A stretch of 64,000 bases of DNA from Xanthobacter oligotrophicus (GTDB lineage Bacteria > Pseudomonadota > Alphaproteobacteria > Rhizobiales > Xanthobacteraceae), in NCBI RefSeq assembly GCF_008364685.1, contig NZ_VTTL01000004.1, positions 124,001-188,000 on the forward strand. Reading direction: 5' to 3'. Shown here one piece after another: positions 7,558-16,280 of this stretch. The notes under the pieces were generated by a model, which was given only the letters and a program-made list of their open reading frames with translations, was not told the origin of the DNA and did no database searches. The position numbers and the translations under genes were made by a program. Numbering within the stretch: the stretch's first letter is position 1; the number at the start of each line of letters is the position of its first letter.

Positions 7558-9054
7558 TCACCCCTCGTAGTGATCCTTCACCAGCTGGTTGAGCAGGCGC
7601 ACGCCCCAGCCCGAGCCCCAGCTCTTGTTGATGTCGGAGGCGGGCGACGACATGGCGGTGCCGGCGATGTCCAGGTGCGCCCAGGGGGTCTTGTCCACGA
7701 AGCGCTGGAGGAACTGGGCGGCGGTGATGGAGCCGGCATGGCGGCCGCCGGTGTTCTTCATGTCGGCGAACTTGGAATCCACCAGCTTGTCGTATTCCGG
7801 GCCCAGCGGCATGCGCCACACCCGCTCCCCGGTCTCCTGACCGGACTTGGTGAGGCGCTCGCTCAAGGCGTCGTCGTTGGAGAACAGGCCGGCATATTCC
7901 GACCCCAACGCCACCAGGATGGCGCCGGTGAGGGTGGCAAGGTCGATCATGAACTTGGGCTTGAACTGCTCCTTGGCGTACCAGAGCACGTCGGAGAGCA
8001 CGAGCCGGCCCTCGGCATCGGTGTTGATGATCTCGATGGTCTGGCCCGACAGGGAGGTGACGATGTCGCCGGGGCGCTGGGCAGCGCCATCGGGCATGTT
8101 CTCCACCAGGCCGATGAGGCCCACCGCATTCACCTTCGCCTTGCGGGCGGCGAGGGCATAGAGCAGGCCGGTGACGCAGGCGGCGCCGCCCATGTCGCCC
8201 TTCATGTCCTCCATGCCGGCGGCTGGCTTGATGGAGATGCCGCCGGTGTCGAAGGTCACGCCCTTGCCGATGAACGCCACGGGCGGCTCGCCGGCCGGCC
8301 CGCCGTTCCAGCGCATGATGACGACGCGGCTCTCCTTGATGGAGCCCTGGCCGACGCCAAGCAAGGCGTGCATGCCGGCGCGGGCGAGGCCGGCGTCGTC
8401 CAGCACCTCGATCTCGACGCCCACGGACGACAGGTGCTCCTCGGCGCGGCGGGCGAACTCGGGCGGGTCGAGCACGTTGGCGGGCTCGTTCACCAGGTCG
8501 CGGGCGAACAGCACGCCGTCGCCCACCGCATCGGCGGCGGTGACGGCGCGCTTGGTGCCGGCCTCATCGGATACCAGCAGGGTCACGGCGAGGGCGCCGC
8601 GCTCGGTGTCGTCCTTCTTCTTGGTCTTGTAGCGGTCGAAGCTGTAGGTGCGCAGGCGGATGCCGAGGGCCACTTCGGACGCCGACTCGGGGCCGATCTT
8701 GGCGCCCGGCAGATCGAGCACCACGGTCGCCTCGCGGGCGGAGGAGGGGATCTTGCCCGCCGCCACGCCGCCGAGCTTGAGGAAATCGGAGGGCTTCAGC
8801 TCCCCGGCCTTGCCCACGGAGATCACCACCAGGCGCGGCGCATCGAGGCCGGCGGGGGCGAGCAGGTCGATGGTGCTCCAGGCCTTGCCCTTGTAGCGCT
8901 CGGCGTCGAAGGCGCGGGTGATGGCGGCATCGGCGCCCTTCAGCAGCTTCTGCGTCTGCGCGCCGAAGGCGAGGGTCTCGTCGGTCAGCACGATCAGCAC
9001 GCCCTTGGGGGCGGCGGTGAGCCGTGCGAACGAGAGGGTGACGGATTCGGACAT
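7558..9054 (-). CDS. pepA: leucyl aminopeptidase PepA (M17 family)
   Basis: A 498-residue cytosolic metallo-aminopeptidase of family M17, removing N-terminal residues from peptides. The family signature [12 protein letters not shown] is present, as are the upstream metal- and substrate-binding segment [15 protein letters not shown] and the MKGDMGGAA loop. Length and C-terminal order ([20 protein letters not shown]) fit PepA, which forms hexamers and in enterobacteria also binds DNA. The ATG at 9054 has GGAGCG seven bases upstream. It is separated from rpsP by a terminator. Confidence 0.96.
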   Translation of the reverse strand: MSESVTLSFARLTAAPKGVLIVLTDETLAFGAQTQKLLKGADAAITRAFDAERYKGKAWSTIDLLAPAGLDAPRLVVISVGKAGELKPSDFLKLGGVAAGKIPSSAREATVVLDLPGAKIGPESASEVALGIRLRTYSFDRYKTKKKDDTERGALAVTLLVSDEAGTKRAVTAADAVGDGVLFARDLVNEPANVLDPPEFARRAEEHLSSVGVEIEVLDDAGLARAGMHALLGVGQGSIKESRVVIMRWNGGPAGEPPVAFIGKGVTFDTGGISIKPAAGMEDMKGDMGGAACVTGLLYALAARKAKVNAVGLIGLVENMPDGAAQRPGDIVTSLSGQTIEIINTDAEGRLVLSDVLWYAKEQFKPKFMIDLATLTGAILVALGSEYAGLFSNDDALSERLTKSGQETGERVWRMPLGPEYDKLVDSKFADMKNTGGRHAGSITAAQFLQRFVDKTPWAHLDIAGTAMSSPASDINKSWGSGWGVRLLNQLVKDHYEG

Positions 9055-9293
9055 GCGACGCTCCGGGCAGGAAAGGCTTTTCAAGGAATCGGTCTGTCGC
9101 CTCTTTCTCTAGACCGGCTGGCGCGCGGGTGGAACCGCCCATGCCGCCGCGCCCGAGCTTCGAGGCTCCCGTCTAGATGGGATGTTGGCGGAGGATGGAA
9201 AGGGCGCAGCGGCACCCGGCGCCGCGATTTCGGCCGCGGACCGAAGGGAAGCCGTCATTCGGCGCACCCCCCTCGGCGCACAAGCCTCCCGCG

Positions 9294-9327
9294 CAAAAGA
9301 AAAGGGGGGCGCCGGGCGCCCCCCTTT
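9294..9327 (-). terminator. Rho-independent terminator after rpsP
   Basis: Read on the minus strand, AAAGGGGGGCGC and its complement around CCGG form a strong GC stem closed at 9301-9327, followed by a T-rich tail (complement of 9294-9303). It lies 28 bases past the rpsP stop and isolates the ffh-rpsP unit from pepA. Confidence 0.85.
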
Positions 9328-9354
9328 GAACCGTCAGAGACGAGGCCGTGGGCC

Positions 9355-9720
9355 TCACTCGGCGGCGGCGTCCTCGGTGCCGGCGGCGGCCTTCTCGGCC
9401 CGCTCCTTGGCGCGCTCCTTGGCCTTCTCGCCGGGCTCGCCCTTCTTGGGGTTGTTCTTGGCATCGCGCTTCAGCAGGCCGGCGGCGTCCAGGAAGCGGG
9501 CGACGCGGTCGGTGGGCTGGGCACCCTTCTCGAGCCAGGCCTTGGCCTTGTCGAGGTCGAGCACCACGCGGTTCTCGGCATCCTTGGCCAGCAGCGGGTT
9601 GAAGGTGCCGATCTTCTCGATGAAGCGGCCGTCGCGGGGCGAGCGGGCGTCGGCGATGACGATGCGGTAGTAGGGGCGCTTCTTGGCGCCGCCGCGGGCG
9701 AGACGGATCTTCAGGGACAT
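9355..9720 (-). CDS. rpsP: 30S ribosomal protein S16
   Basis: A 121-residue S16. The core ([20 protein letters not shown], then [16 protein letters not shown]) is fully conserved. As in other alphaproteobacteria the protein is longer than the approximately 82-residue E. coli S16 because of a lysine/alanine/glutamate-rich C-terminal tail of about 35 residues. It binds 16S rRNA early in 30S assembly. It follows ffh on the same strand with 125 bases between. The usual next genes rimM, trmD and rplS do not follow; a terminator and pepA do. Confidence 0.97.
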   Translation of the reverse strand: MSLKIRLARGGAKKRPYYRIVIADARSPRDGRFIEKIGTFNPLLAKDAENRVVLDLDKAKAWLEKGAQPTDRVARFLDAAGLLKRDAKNNPKKGEPGEKAKERAKERAEKAAAGTEDAAAE

Positions 9721-9788
9721 GAGTTTCTTCCTTTGGTCGTTCGATTAGGTGATCGTGCGATTAGGTGATCGTGCTGGTCGGGGTCGTC

Positions 9789-9832
9789 AGACCCGGCCTG
9801 TGCCGGGCATCCGAGCCCGGCCATGATGGAGA
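9789..9832. repeat. GC-rich palindromic intergenic element
   Basis: CCCGGCCTGTGCCGGG at 9792-9807 is a six-base-arm palindrome, followed by a GCCCGGCCATGATGG segment. It resembles the elements at 24162-24331 and 42857-42928, which also end in CGGCCATGA. It lies between ffh and rpsP and would be part of their joint transcript. Confidence 0.55.
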
Positions 9833-9845
9833 GTTGGAATCCGCG

Positions 9846-11384
9846 TTACTTCTTCTTCGAGCCTCCCAGTCCAGGAAGGCCTTTCGGCAGGCCCGGCAGG
9901 CCGCCGGGGAACTTGGAGGGCAGGCCCCCCGGCAGGCCGGGGAAGTTGGGCGGCAGTCCGCCCGCGCCGCCGGGACCGCCGGCGCCCATCTTGTCGGCCA
10001 TGTCCTTGAGCATCTCGGGCGAAGGCCCGCCGCCGCCGAAGCCCATCATGCCAGCAAGGCCCGCCAGGGGACCGCGCTTGCCGGCGGCGCCGCCGAGGGA
10101 CTTCATCACGTCGGCCATCTGGCGATGCATCTTCAGGAGGCGGTTGATTTCCTCCACCTTGGTGCCCGAGCCGGCCGCAATGCGGCGCTTGCGCGAGGCG
10201 TCGAGGAGCTTGGGGGCGCGGCGCTCCTTCGGCGTCATCGAATTGATGATGGCCACCTGCCGCTTGAACACCTTGTCGTCGAGATTGGCGGAGGCGATCT
10301 GGTTCTTCATCTTGGCGACGCCGGGCAGCATGCCCATGAGGCCGCCTAAGCCACCCATCTTCGCCATCTGCTCCAGCTGGCTGCGCAGGTCGTCAAGGTC
10401 GAAGGTGCCCTTGCGCATGCGCTCGGCGGTGACCTTCGCCTTCTCGATGTCGATGGCCTCGGCGGCCTTCTCCACCAAGGCGACCACGTCGCCCATGCCG
10501 AGGATGCGGCCGGCCACGCGATGGGGATCGAAATCCTCCAGGGCGTCCATCTTCTCGCCGGTGCCGAGCAGCTTGATGGGCTTGCCGGTGACCGCGCGCA
10601 TGGACAGCGCCGCGCCGCCGCGGCCGTCGCCGTCGGCGCGGGTGAGCACGATGCCGGTAAGGCCGACCCGGCCGTCGAAGGCCTTGGCGGTGTTCACCGC
10701 GTCCTGGCCGGTGAGGCTGTCGGCCACCAGCAGCACTTCGTGCGGGCTGGTGGCGGCCTTCACCTCGGCCACCTCGGCCATGAGGGCCTCGTCCAGCGTC
10801 ACGCGGCCGGCGGTGTCGAGCATGACCACGTCGTAGCCGCCGAGCTTCGCCGCCTCGATGGCGCGCTTGGCGATCTGCACCGCGCTCTGGCCGGCGACGA
10901 TGGGCAGGGTGGCCACGTCCACCTGCTTGCCGAGGGTGGCGAGCTGCTCCATGGCGGCGGGGCGGCGGGTGTCTAGGGACGCCATCAGCACCTTGCGCTT
11001 GCCGCGTTCGGTGAGGCGCTTGGCGATCTTGGCCGTGGAGGTGGTCTTGCCCGAGCCCTGCAGGCCGACCATCAGGATGGGGACGGGGGCGGGGGCGTTG
11101 AGGTCGATGGGGTCGGCGTCGGAGCCCAGGGTGGCGACCAGCTCGTCATGGACGATCTTGACCACCATCTGGCCGGGGGTTACCGACTTGATGACCTCCA
11201 CGCCCACGGCGCGGTTCTTCACCCGGTCGGTGAAGGAGCGCACCACGTCGAGGGCCACGTCCGCCTCGATCAGCGCCCGGCGCACCTCGCGCATGGCCTC
11301 GCCCACGTCGGCCTCGGTGAGGGCGCCGCGCCGCTTCAGCTTGTCGAGTATGCCGCCGAGGCGGTCGGAAAGGGTATCGAACAT
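9846..11384 (-). CDS. ffh: signal recognition particle protein Ffh
   Basis: A 512-residue SRP54 GTPase that, with 4.5S RNA, delivers nascent membrane proteins to FtsY. The N-domain helical bundle occupies residues 1-90. The G-domain has GLQGSGKTT at 108-116, DTRRPAA, DTAGR and TRADGD. The methionine-rich M domain (MRKGTFDLDDLRSQLEQMAKMGG) follows. The last 50 residues are an unusually Gly/Pro-rich tail (NFPGLPGGLPSKFPGGLPGL) ending in basic GSKKK, common in this order but absent from E. coli Ffh. The start at 11384 is MFDTLSDRL, the normal N-terminus. rpsP follows. Confidence 0.97.
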   Translation of the reverse strand: MFDTLSDRLGGILDKLKRRGALTEADVGEAMREVRRALIEADVALDVVRSFTDRVKNRAVGVEVIKSVTPGQMVVKIVHDELVATLGSDADPIDLNAPAPVPILMVGLQGSGKTTSTAKIAKRLTERGKRKVLMASLDTRRPAAMEQLATLGKQVDVATLPIVAGQSAVQIAKRAIEAAKLGGYDVVMLDTAGRVTLDEALMAEVAEVKAATSPHEVLLVADSLTGQDAVNTAKAFDGRVGLTGIVLTRADGDGRGGAALSMRAVTGKPIKLLGTGEKMDALEDFDPHRVAGRILGMGDVVALVEKAAEAIDIEKAKVTAERMRKGTFDLDDLRSQLEQMAKMGGLGGLMGMLPGVAKMKNQIASANLDDKVFKRQVAIINSMTPKERRAPKLLDASRKRRIAAGSGTKVEEINRLLKMHRQMADVMKSLGGAAGKRGPLAGLAGMMGFGGGGPSPEMLKDMADKMGAGGPGGAGGLPPNFPGLPGGLPSKFPGGLPGLPKGLPGLGGSKKK

Positions 11385-11749
11385 GGCCGTCCGTGGTTTG
11401 GGTTTCACATAAGACGGGCCGGTGCCGGCCCCGCGCACGTGTCGAGACGGCTACGCCTCAAGACAACGCAGATCGCGCCCGAGGGCGCAACGCGCTGTCG
11501 GGCGGTGACCTCCGGACTCAAGGTCCGGTCGGCGGGATCGGCATGGCCGTCCTCGTGAAGTGCGGGTGGTTAGCACCTTTGCGCCGGAGAGGCAAATTCC
11601 GGATCCGGATTCCCGATCATCGCCTTCGTTGCGGGTTCCGTTTGCGGCGAGCGGAAACCAGCCACGCCACACTACTGCCCGCGGCCGTATGAGGCCATAC
11701 TCCTCCGGACGCGCACGCGCTTCGAGGTTGCTGCGACGGAGGAAGTCCC
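11385..11749. other. intergenic region between divergent ffh and hydrolase genes
   Basis: About 365 bases containing the promoters of two divergent genes. I looked for a 4.5S SRP RNA (GGAA tetraloop in a long hairpin) next to ffh and could not make one out. A 20-base GC-rich mirror around 11500-11540 (CTCCGGACTCAAGGTCCGG) is the only visible hairpin. Confidence 0.4.
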
Positions 11750-12655
11750 ATGCCTGACACCGCCACCTCTGACACAGCCGCCACCGGCGCCGCGCCTGCG
11801 CAGGTCATTCCCTTCCCTGCGGATTTCCGCACGCGGGAGATCGCAACCAACGGCACGACCATCCATGTCCGCTTCGGCGGCAGCGGGCCGGTGGTCGTCC
11901 TGCTGCACGGCTATGGCGAAACCGGCGACATGTGGGGCGCGATGGCTGCCGCGCTGGCGCCGGACCATACCGTGGTTGTGCCGGACCTGAGGGGCATGGG
12001 GCTTTCGGCAAAGCCGGATGGCGGCTTCGACAAGAAGACCCAGGCCGGCGATGTCGCCGGCGTGCTGGATGCGCTGGGCATCGAGAAGGCCGCCCTCGTC
12101 ACCCACGACATCGGCAACATGGTGGGCTTCGCCTTCGCCGCCCTCCATCGCGACCGGGTGACACGGTTTGTCCTCATCGACGCGCCGTTGCCGGGTGTGG
12201 GGCCGTGGGAGGAGATCCTCAAGAATCCGCTGCTCTGGCATTTCCGCTTCGGTGGCCCGGACATGGAGCGGCTGGTGGCGGGGCGCGAACGCATCTACCT
12301 CGACCGCTTCTGGAACGAATTCTCCGCCCATCCCAGCCATTTCGGCGAGGCGGCACGGGCGCACTACGCCGCGCTCTATGCCTTGCCGGGCGCCATGCGG
12401 GCCGGCTTCGCCCAGTTTGCCGCCTTCGACCAGGATGCGATCGACAACAAGGCCTTCCTCGCCGCCGGCAAGCTCACTGTGCCGGTGCTGGCGCTGGGCG
12501 GCGAAATGTCGTTCGGCCTGACCATGGCGGAGGTGATGAAATTCGCCGCCACGGACGTTCAGGGCGCCGTCGTCCCCGGCAGCGGGCACTGGATCATGGA
12601 GGAGAACCCGGCCGCGACCGTCGCGCTGGTCAAGGCCTTCCTCGCCGCCGGATGA
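11750..12655 (+). CDS. alpha/beta hydrolase of the epoxide hydrolase/haloacid dehalogenase-like type
   Basis: A 301-residue alpha/beta hydrolase. The oxyanion segment LLHGYGETGDMW is at about residues 51-62. The nucleophile elbow THDIGNMVG puts an Asp at residue 120 instead of Ser, and the catalytic His is in GSGHWIMEE near residue 282. An Asp nucleophile marks the epoxide-hydrolase/haloalkane- and fluoroacetate-dehalogenase branch, which works through an ester intermediate. Which of these activities it has cannot be decided here. There is no signal peptide. The ATG has GGAGGAAG just upstream. Confidence 0.85.
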   Translation: MPDTATSDTAATGAAPAQVIPFPADFRTREIATNGTTIHVRFGGSGPVVVLLHGYGETGDMWGAMAAALAPDHTVVVPDLRGMGLSAKPDGGFDKKTQAGDVAGVLDALGIEKAALVTHDIGNMVGFAFAALHRDRVTRFVLIDAPLPGVGPWEEILKNPLLWHFRFGGPDMERLVAGRERIYLDRFWNEFSAHPSHFGEAARAHYAALYALPGAMRAGFAQFAAFDQDAIDNKAFLAAGKLTVPVLALGGEMSFGLTMAEVMKFAATDVQGAVVPGSGHWIMEENPAATVALVKAFLAAG

Positions 12656-12693
12656 TCTGCCGGCGCAGCAACGCGGACCTTCCGCGCGATCCC

Positions 12694-13272
12694 TCAGGCC
12701 CGCAGCGCGGCGCCGACCAGCGCGGCGGCGAGGAGAGCGAGCCAGCAGGCGGCGGCGCGTCGATAGACGAGGGGCGGCTCGGCGGTGTCGCGCTTCATCA
12801 TCCCGCCGGCGCCGGCCCAGATCGCCGCCACCATCAGGACCGAGGCGGCAAACAGGCCGAGATGCAGCAGGAAGACCGGCGCGGCCCCATGGGGCAGGAG
12901 CGTGAGGCCGATGATCAGCCCCTTGGGATTGAGCAGCGTCGTCACGAACACCCGGCGCGGGGTGATGGCCTCCACCTGGGCGCGGCCCGCTTCCACCCGC
13001 CAGAGCTTCACGGCGAGGAAGGCGACCCAGCCCGCCGCCGCGAGCTTCACCGCGCTGGCCGCGAGCGGCTGCCGAGCGAGGAGGTCGGCCCCGAACAGCG
13101 CCAGCGGCGTTACCACGAGGAGGTAGGCGGCAAGCTCCGCCGGCATCAGCCGCGTGGACCGGCGCAAGCCCGCCGACGCGCCGGACAGGGCCAGCAGCGT
13201 GTTGGTGGGGCCGGGCGTGAGCAGAAGGCCCCAGATGGCGAAGAGAAACTCGGCTGTGGGCACGCGTGTCAT
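12694..13272 (-). CDS. LysE/RhtB-family amino-acid exporter
   Basis: A 192-residue membrane protein of the LysE/RhtB superfamily. The N-terminal signature FAIWGLLLTPGPTNTLLAL is diagnostic and about six hydrophobic segments follow, including LNPKGLIIGLTLLPHG, the second conserved loop. Members export amino acids or related small molecules by proton antiport. The start MTRVPTAEF at 13272 fits the family N-terminus; an ATG at 13287 is in frame. Neither has a good ribosome site. It converges on the preceding hydrolase gene with 38 bases between stops. Substrate unknown. Confidence 0.82.
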   Translation of the reverse strand: MTRVPTAEFLFAIWGLLLTPGPTNTLLALSGASAGLRRSTRLMPAELAAYLLVVTPLALFGADLLARQPLAASAVKLAAAGWVAFLAVKLWRVEAGRAQVEAITPRRVFVTTLLNPKGLIIGLTLLPHGAAPVFLLHLGLFAASVLMVAAIWAGAGGMMKRDTAEPPLVYRRAAACWLALLAAALVGAALRA

Positions 13273-13454
13273 CCGTTCGGCCGCCATGGGCGAGGCGGAC
13301 TTTAGAGGGCGCCCCGCCGGCGGCCAACGGAAGCTGGTGTCACATGGGGATTTCCCGGAGCGCACGCGCCGATCCGATCGGATCGCGCTCTGAGCGGCCG
13401 CATTCCCGGCGCGCGCGAAGCTGTGCTAGACCTGCCTTCCGACAGGAGGACCCC

Positions 13455-13724
13455 ATGCCCGAGACCAACGAGATCACCCGTTTCTTCGGCGGGTCGCCCG
13501 CCTGGGTGCTGGTGCGCCTCGTCATCCTCTCGGTGGTGGTGGGCGTCATCCTCGCGGCGCTGGGCATCGACCCCATGAACATCCTCACCAGCCTGGAACG
13601 GCTGGTGCGCAGCCTGTTCAACTTCAGCTTCGAGGCTGTGGAGCGGCTGTGGCGCTATTTCCTGCTCGGCGCCGTGGTGGTCATCCCGCTCTGGCTCATT
13701 TTGCGCGTCCTCGGCCGGGGCTGA
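13455..13724 (+). CDS. DUF6460 small membrane protein
   Basis: An 89-residue membrane protein with two hydrophobic segments (PAWVLVRLVILSVVVGVILA and a C-terminal WRYFLLGAVVVIPLWLILRV) around an amphipathic stretch. The segment GSPAWVLVRLVILS and ALGIDPMNIL match the DUF6460 family found mainly in alphaproteobacteria, whose function is unknown. The ATG has GGAGGA upstream. The MATE transporter gene starts six bases after its stop, so they are likely cotranscribed. Confidence 0.75.
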   Translation: MPETNEITRFFGGSPAWVLVRLVILSVVVGVILAALGIDPMNILTSLERLVRSLFNFSFEAVERLWRYFLLGAVVVIPLWLILRVLGRG

Positions 13725-13730
13725 TCCCCC

Positions 13731-15056
13731 ATGACCCTCGCCGCGGCTGACGGCCGGGTCACGCATCGGCGGGTGCTCGCCATAGCGCTGCCCATGACGG
13801 TGGCGCACCTGACCACGCCGCTGCTGGGCATCGTGGACGCAGCGGTGGTGGGGCGGCTGGGCGATGCGGCGCTGCTGGGCGGCGTGGCGCTCGCCGCCGT
13901 CATCTTCGACATGCTGTTCTGGGTGTTCGGCTTCCTGCGCATGGGCACGGTGGGCCTCGCCGCCCAGGCCGTGGGCCGGCGCGACGGCGTGGAAGAGCGC
14001 GCCGTGCTCGCCCGCGCCTTGCTGCTGGCCGGGGCGCTGGGTCTGGTGCTCATCGCCCTTCAGGCGCCCATCGCCTACGCCGCCCTTGGCCTTGCCGGCG
14101 CGAGCGAGGAGGTGAACGCGGCGGTGCGCGCCTATTATGCCGTGCGCATCTTCGCCGCGCCCTTCACCCTGGCCAACTACGTGGTGCTGGGCTGGCTGGT
14201 GGGCCTCGGGCGCACCGGCCGGGCGCTGGCGCTGCAGGTGGGCATGAACCTGCTCAACATGGTGCTCACCGCCGGCCTCGTGCTCGGCGGCGGCTGGGGT
14301 GTCACGGGCGCGGCCGCCGGCACGCTGATGGCGGAGATCGCCGGCACCGCGGCGGGGCTGCTGTTGTGCCTGAGGATGCTGGGCGGCGCGGTGGCCCTGC
14401 CGCGCGGGGTACTGTTCAACCGGGCGCGGCTCGCCGAATCGTTCCTGCTCAATCGCGACATCATGATCCGCACGGCGGCGCTGATGTTCGCCTTCTCCTT
14501 CTTCGCCGCGCAGGGCGCGCGGGCGGGGGATGTGACGCTGGCCGCCAACGCCGTGCTCCAGAACATGGTGATGGTGGCCGCCTATTTCCTCGACGGCTTC
14601 GCCACCGCCGCCGAGCAGATCTGCGGCGCGGCGGTGGGCGGGCGCCGGCGGGCGGATTTCTCCACCGGGGTGCGGCTGTGCCTCATCTGGGGGCTGGTGT
14701 TCGCGCTGGTGGCCTGCGCGCTGTATCTCGCCATCGGCCCGGCCATCGTGGATGCCATGACCACGAGCGAAGAGGTGCGCGCGGCGGCGCGCGATTTCCT
14801 CATCTATGCCGCGCTGCTGCCGGTGGCGGGCGTTGCCGCCTATGCCTTCGATGGGGTCTATATCGGCGCCCTGTGGTCGCGCGACATGCGTAACCTGATG
14901 CTGTGTGCCCTCGCGGTCTATCTCGCCGCCTGGTGGGGGCTGCGGGGGCTCGGCAATCACGGCCTATGGCTCGCCTTCCTCGCCTTCCTCATCGCCCGCG
15001 GGGCGTTCCAGGCGCTGCGCCTGCCGGCGCTGGAGCGCCGCACCTTCGGGGCGTGA
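13731..15056 (+). CDS. MATE-family multidrug/organic cation efflux transporter
   Basis: A 441-residue, roughly twelve-segment membrane transporter of the MATE family, DinF-like branch. The N-terminus IALPMTVAHLTTPLLGIVDA and FGFLRMGTVGLAAQAVGRRD are typical of the first half, and the pseudo-repeat begins near LLNRDIMIRTAALMFAFSFF. MATE proteins expel cationic drugs or metabolites by sodium or proton antiport. The gene follows DUF6460 at six bases. Its stop directly abuts the stop of the convergent DUF952 gene, leaving no room for separate terminators. Confidence 0.9.
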   Translation: MTLAAADGRVTHRRVLAIALPMTVAHLTTPLLGIVDAAVVGRLGDAALLGGVALAAVIFDMLFWVFGFLRMGTVGLAAQAVGRRDGVEERAVLARALLLAGALGLVLIALQAPIAYAALGLAGASEEVNAAVRAYYAVRIFAAPFTLANYVVLGWLVGLGRTGRALALQVGMNLLNMVLTAGLVLGGGWGVTGAAAGTLMAEIAGTAAGLLLCLRMLGGAVALPRGVLFNRARLAESFLLNRDIMIRTAALMFAFSFFAAQGARAGDVTLAANAVLQNMVMVAAYFLDGFATAAEQICGAAVGGRRRADFSTGVRLCLIWGLVFALVACALYLAIGPAIVDAMTTSEEVRAAARDFLIYAALLPVAGVAAYAFDGVYIGALWSRDMRNLMLCALAVYLAAWWGLRGLGNHGLWLAFLAFLIARGAFQALRLPALERRTFGA

Positions 15057-15419
15057 TCAGGCCATGTCCGGGAAGACGTGGGCGCCGTCTGGCCCCAGCG
15101 GCAGGTCCTTCACCCACAGCACGGCGCCAAGCGGCAGGGGGCCGTAGAGGTGGGGGAAGAGGGCGCCGCCGCGCGAGGGCTCCCAGCGCAGGGCCGCGCC
15201 CAGCGGCTCGGCCGCCACCGCGACGAGCTTGAGGTCGCCGGCGCCCTTGAAATGCCGCGCTGCCGTTTCCCGCGCCTGCGCGGCGGTAGAGAAATGGATA
15301 TAGCCGTCCGCGTAGTCCACCGGCGCGCCGGAGAATACGCCCTCGGCCTCCGCCTGCGCCCACAGGGGGGCGGGGCAGATCTTGAAGATGATGGCAGGGG
15401 TGGGGGAGGTGTCAGGCAC
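15057..15419 (-). CDS. DUF952 family protein
   Basis: A 120-residue soluble protein matching DUF952: IIFKICPAPLWAQAEAEGVF at the start, DGYIHFSTAAQARETAARHF in the middle and FPHLYGPLPLGAVLWVKDLP near the end are the family landmarks. The DGFIHLS-type motif with His is thought to form a pocket related to RES/ART-type folds, but no activity is established. Its stop abuts that of the MATE gene. In other alphaproteobacteria it is often beside a dihydroorotate dehydrogenase gene; none is seen here. Confidence 0.85.
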   Translation of the reverse strand: MPDTSPTPAIIFKICPAPLWAQAEAEGVFSGAPVDYADGYIHFSTAAQARETAARHFKGAGDLKLVAVAAEPLGAALRWEPSRGGALFPHLYGPLPLGAVLWVKDLPLGPDGAHVFPDMA

Positions 15420-15505
15420 GGGGCAACTCCGCGACGGGGATCTTCAGCGGCTCCCTTACGCGGGATCGAACAAAACGGCAACCTTATGCGTCTCAGGGTT
15501 GCATC

Positions 15506-15530
15506 AGGACAGAAGTCCTGTACAAACAGG
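15506..15530. promoter_or_regulatory. overlapping palindromes upstream of the S24 regulator, probable operator
   Basis: Two small dyads overlap: AGGAC-AGAA-GTCCT at 15506-15519 and CCTGT-ACAA-ACAGG at 15517-15530, each with perfect five-base arms and four-base spacers. They lie 49 bases before the start of a LexA/CI-type regulator, where autorepressor sites are usually found. Confidence 0.5.
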
Positions 15531-15578
15531 GAACAAATTCTTATTGTCCGGACTCAAGCAGCAGGACACGGAAGCTCG

Positions 15579-16256
15579 ATGCTCACTCACGGCCAGGTCT
15601 GGCGTGCCATCGACCAGCTCGCGGAACAGCATGGGCTGTCCACGTCGGGGCTGGCGCGGCGGTCCGGGCTCGACCCCACCACGTTCAACCGCTCCAAGCG
15701 CATCACCACCGACGGCCGCCTGCGCTGGCCCTCCACGGAGAGCATCGCCAAGGCCCTGTCGGCCACCGGCACCAGCGCCGAGTTGTTCTTCGCCATGATG
15801 GTGCCGGCCGATGAGCGCCATGGCGGGACCCACGGCTTCGCCGAGGAAAGCCAGCCGCTGACGGGTCCCATCCACGCCATCCCGCAGATCGGCTTCGCCC
15901 AGGCGGGCTCGGGCGGCTTCTTCGACGATGCCGGCTTTCCCGTCGGCACGGGCTGGGACGAGATCGCCTTTCCCGAAGTGGAGGACCGGCACGCCTACGC
16001 GCTGGAGATTGCGGGGGATTCCATGCAGCCGGTCTATCGCAACGGCGACATCGTGGTGGTCTCGCCGGGCACGCCGGTGCGGCGCGGCGACCGGGTGGTG
16101 GTGAAGACCCGCGAGGGCGAGGTCCTGGCCAAGGAGCTGGTGCGCAGAACCACCCGCCACGTGGAGCTGCGCTCCCTCAACCCCGCCCACGAGGACCGGC
16201 AGATCCCGCTGGACCAGCTGGAGTGGATGGCGCGCATCATCTGGGCGAGCCAGTAG
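15579..16256 (+). CDS. LexA/CI-type HTH regulator with S24 autopeptidase domain
   Basis: A 225-residue repressor. The first 65 residues are a helix-turn-helix (STSGLARRSGLDPTTFNRSK) and residues 98-220 an S24 peptidase domain. The self-cleavage pair Ala109-Gly110 (GFAQAGSGGFF), the nucleophile Ser148 (AGDSMQPVYRNGD) and general base Lys185 (EVLAKEL) are all present; the Ser-Lys spacing of 37 equals that of LexA. It should therefore be able to cleave itself when stimulated by RecA-like signals. It is not LexA itself, whose N-terminus differs, and no prophage is nearby. The ATG has GGAAG upstream; palindromes lie before it. Confidence 0.85.
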   Translation: MLTHGQVWRAIDQLAEQHGLSTSGLARRSGLDPTTFNRSKRITTDGRLRWPSTESIAKALSATGTSAELFFAMMVPADERHGGTHGFAEESQPLTGPIHAIPQIGFAQAGSGGFFDDAGFPVGTGWDEIAFPEVEDRHAYALEIAGDSMQPVYRNGDIVVVSPGTPVRRGDRVVVKTREGEVLAKELVRRTTRHVELRSLNPAHEDRQIPLDQLEWMARIIWASQ

Positions 16257-16280
16257 GGAGAGCGCTTTCAGCAGCAACGC

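Noticed and set aside
7570-9768. A 732-codon + strand frame opposite pepA and rpsP
   Set aside because: Antisense shadow; both minus-strand genes are certain and a terminator lies in the middle.
11385-11749. Possible 4.5S SRP RNA next to ffh
   Set aside because: No hairpin with the conserved GGAA loop region could be found on either strand.
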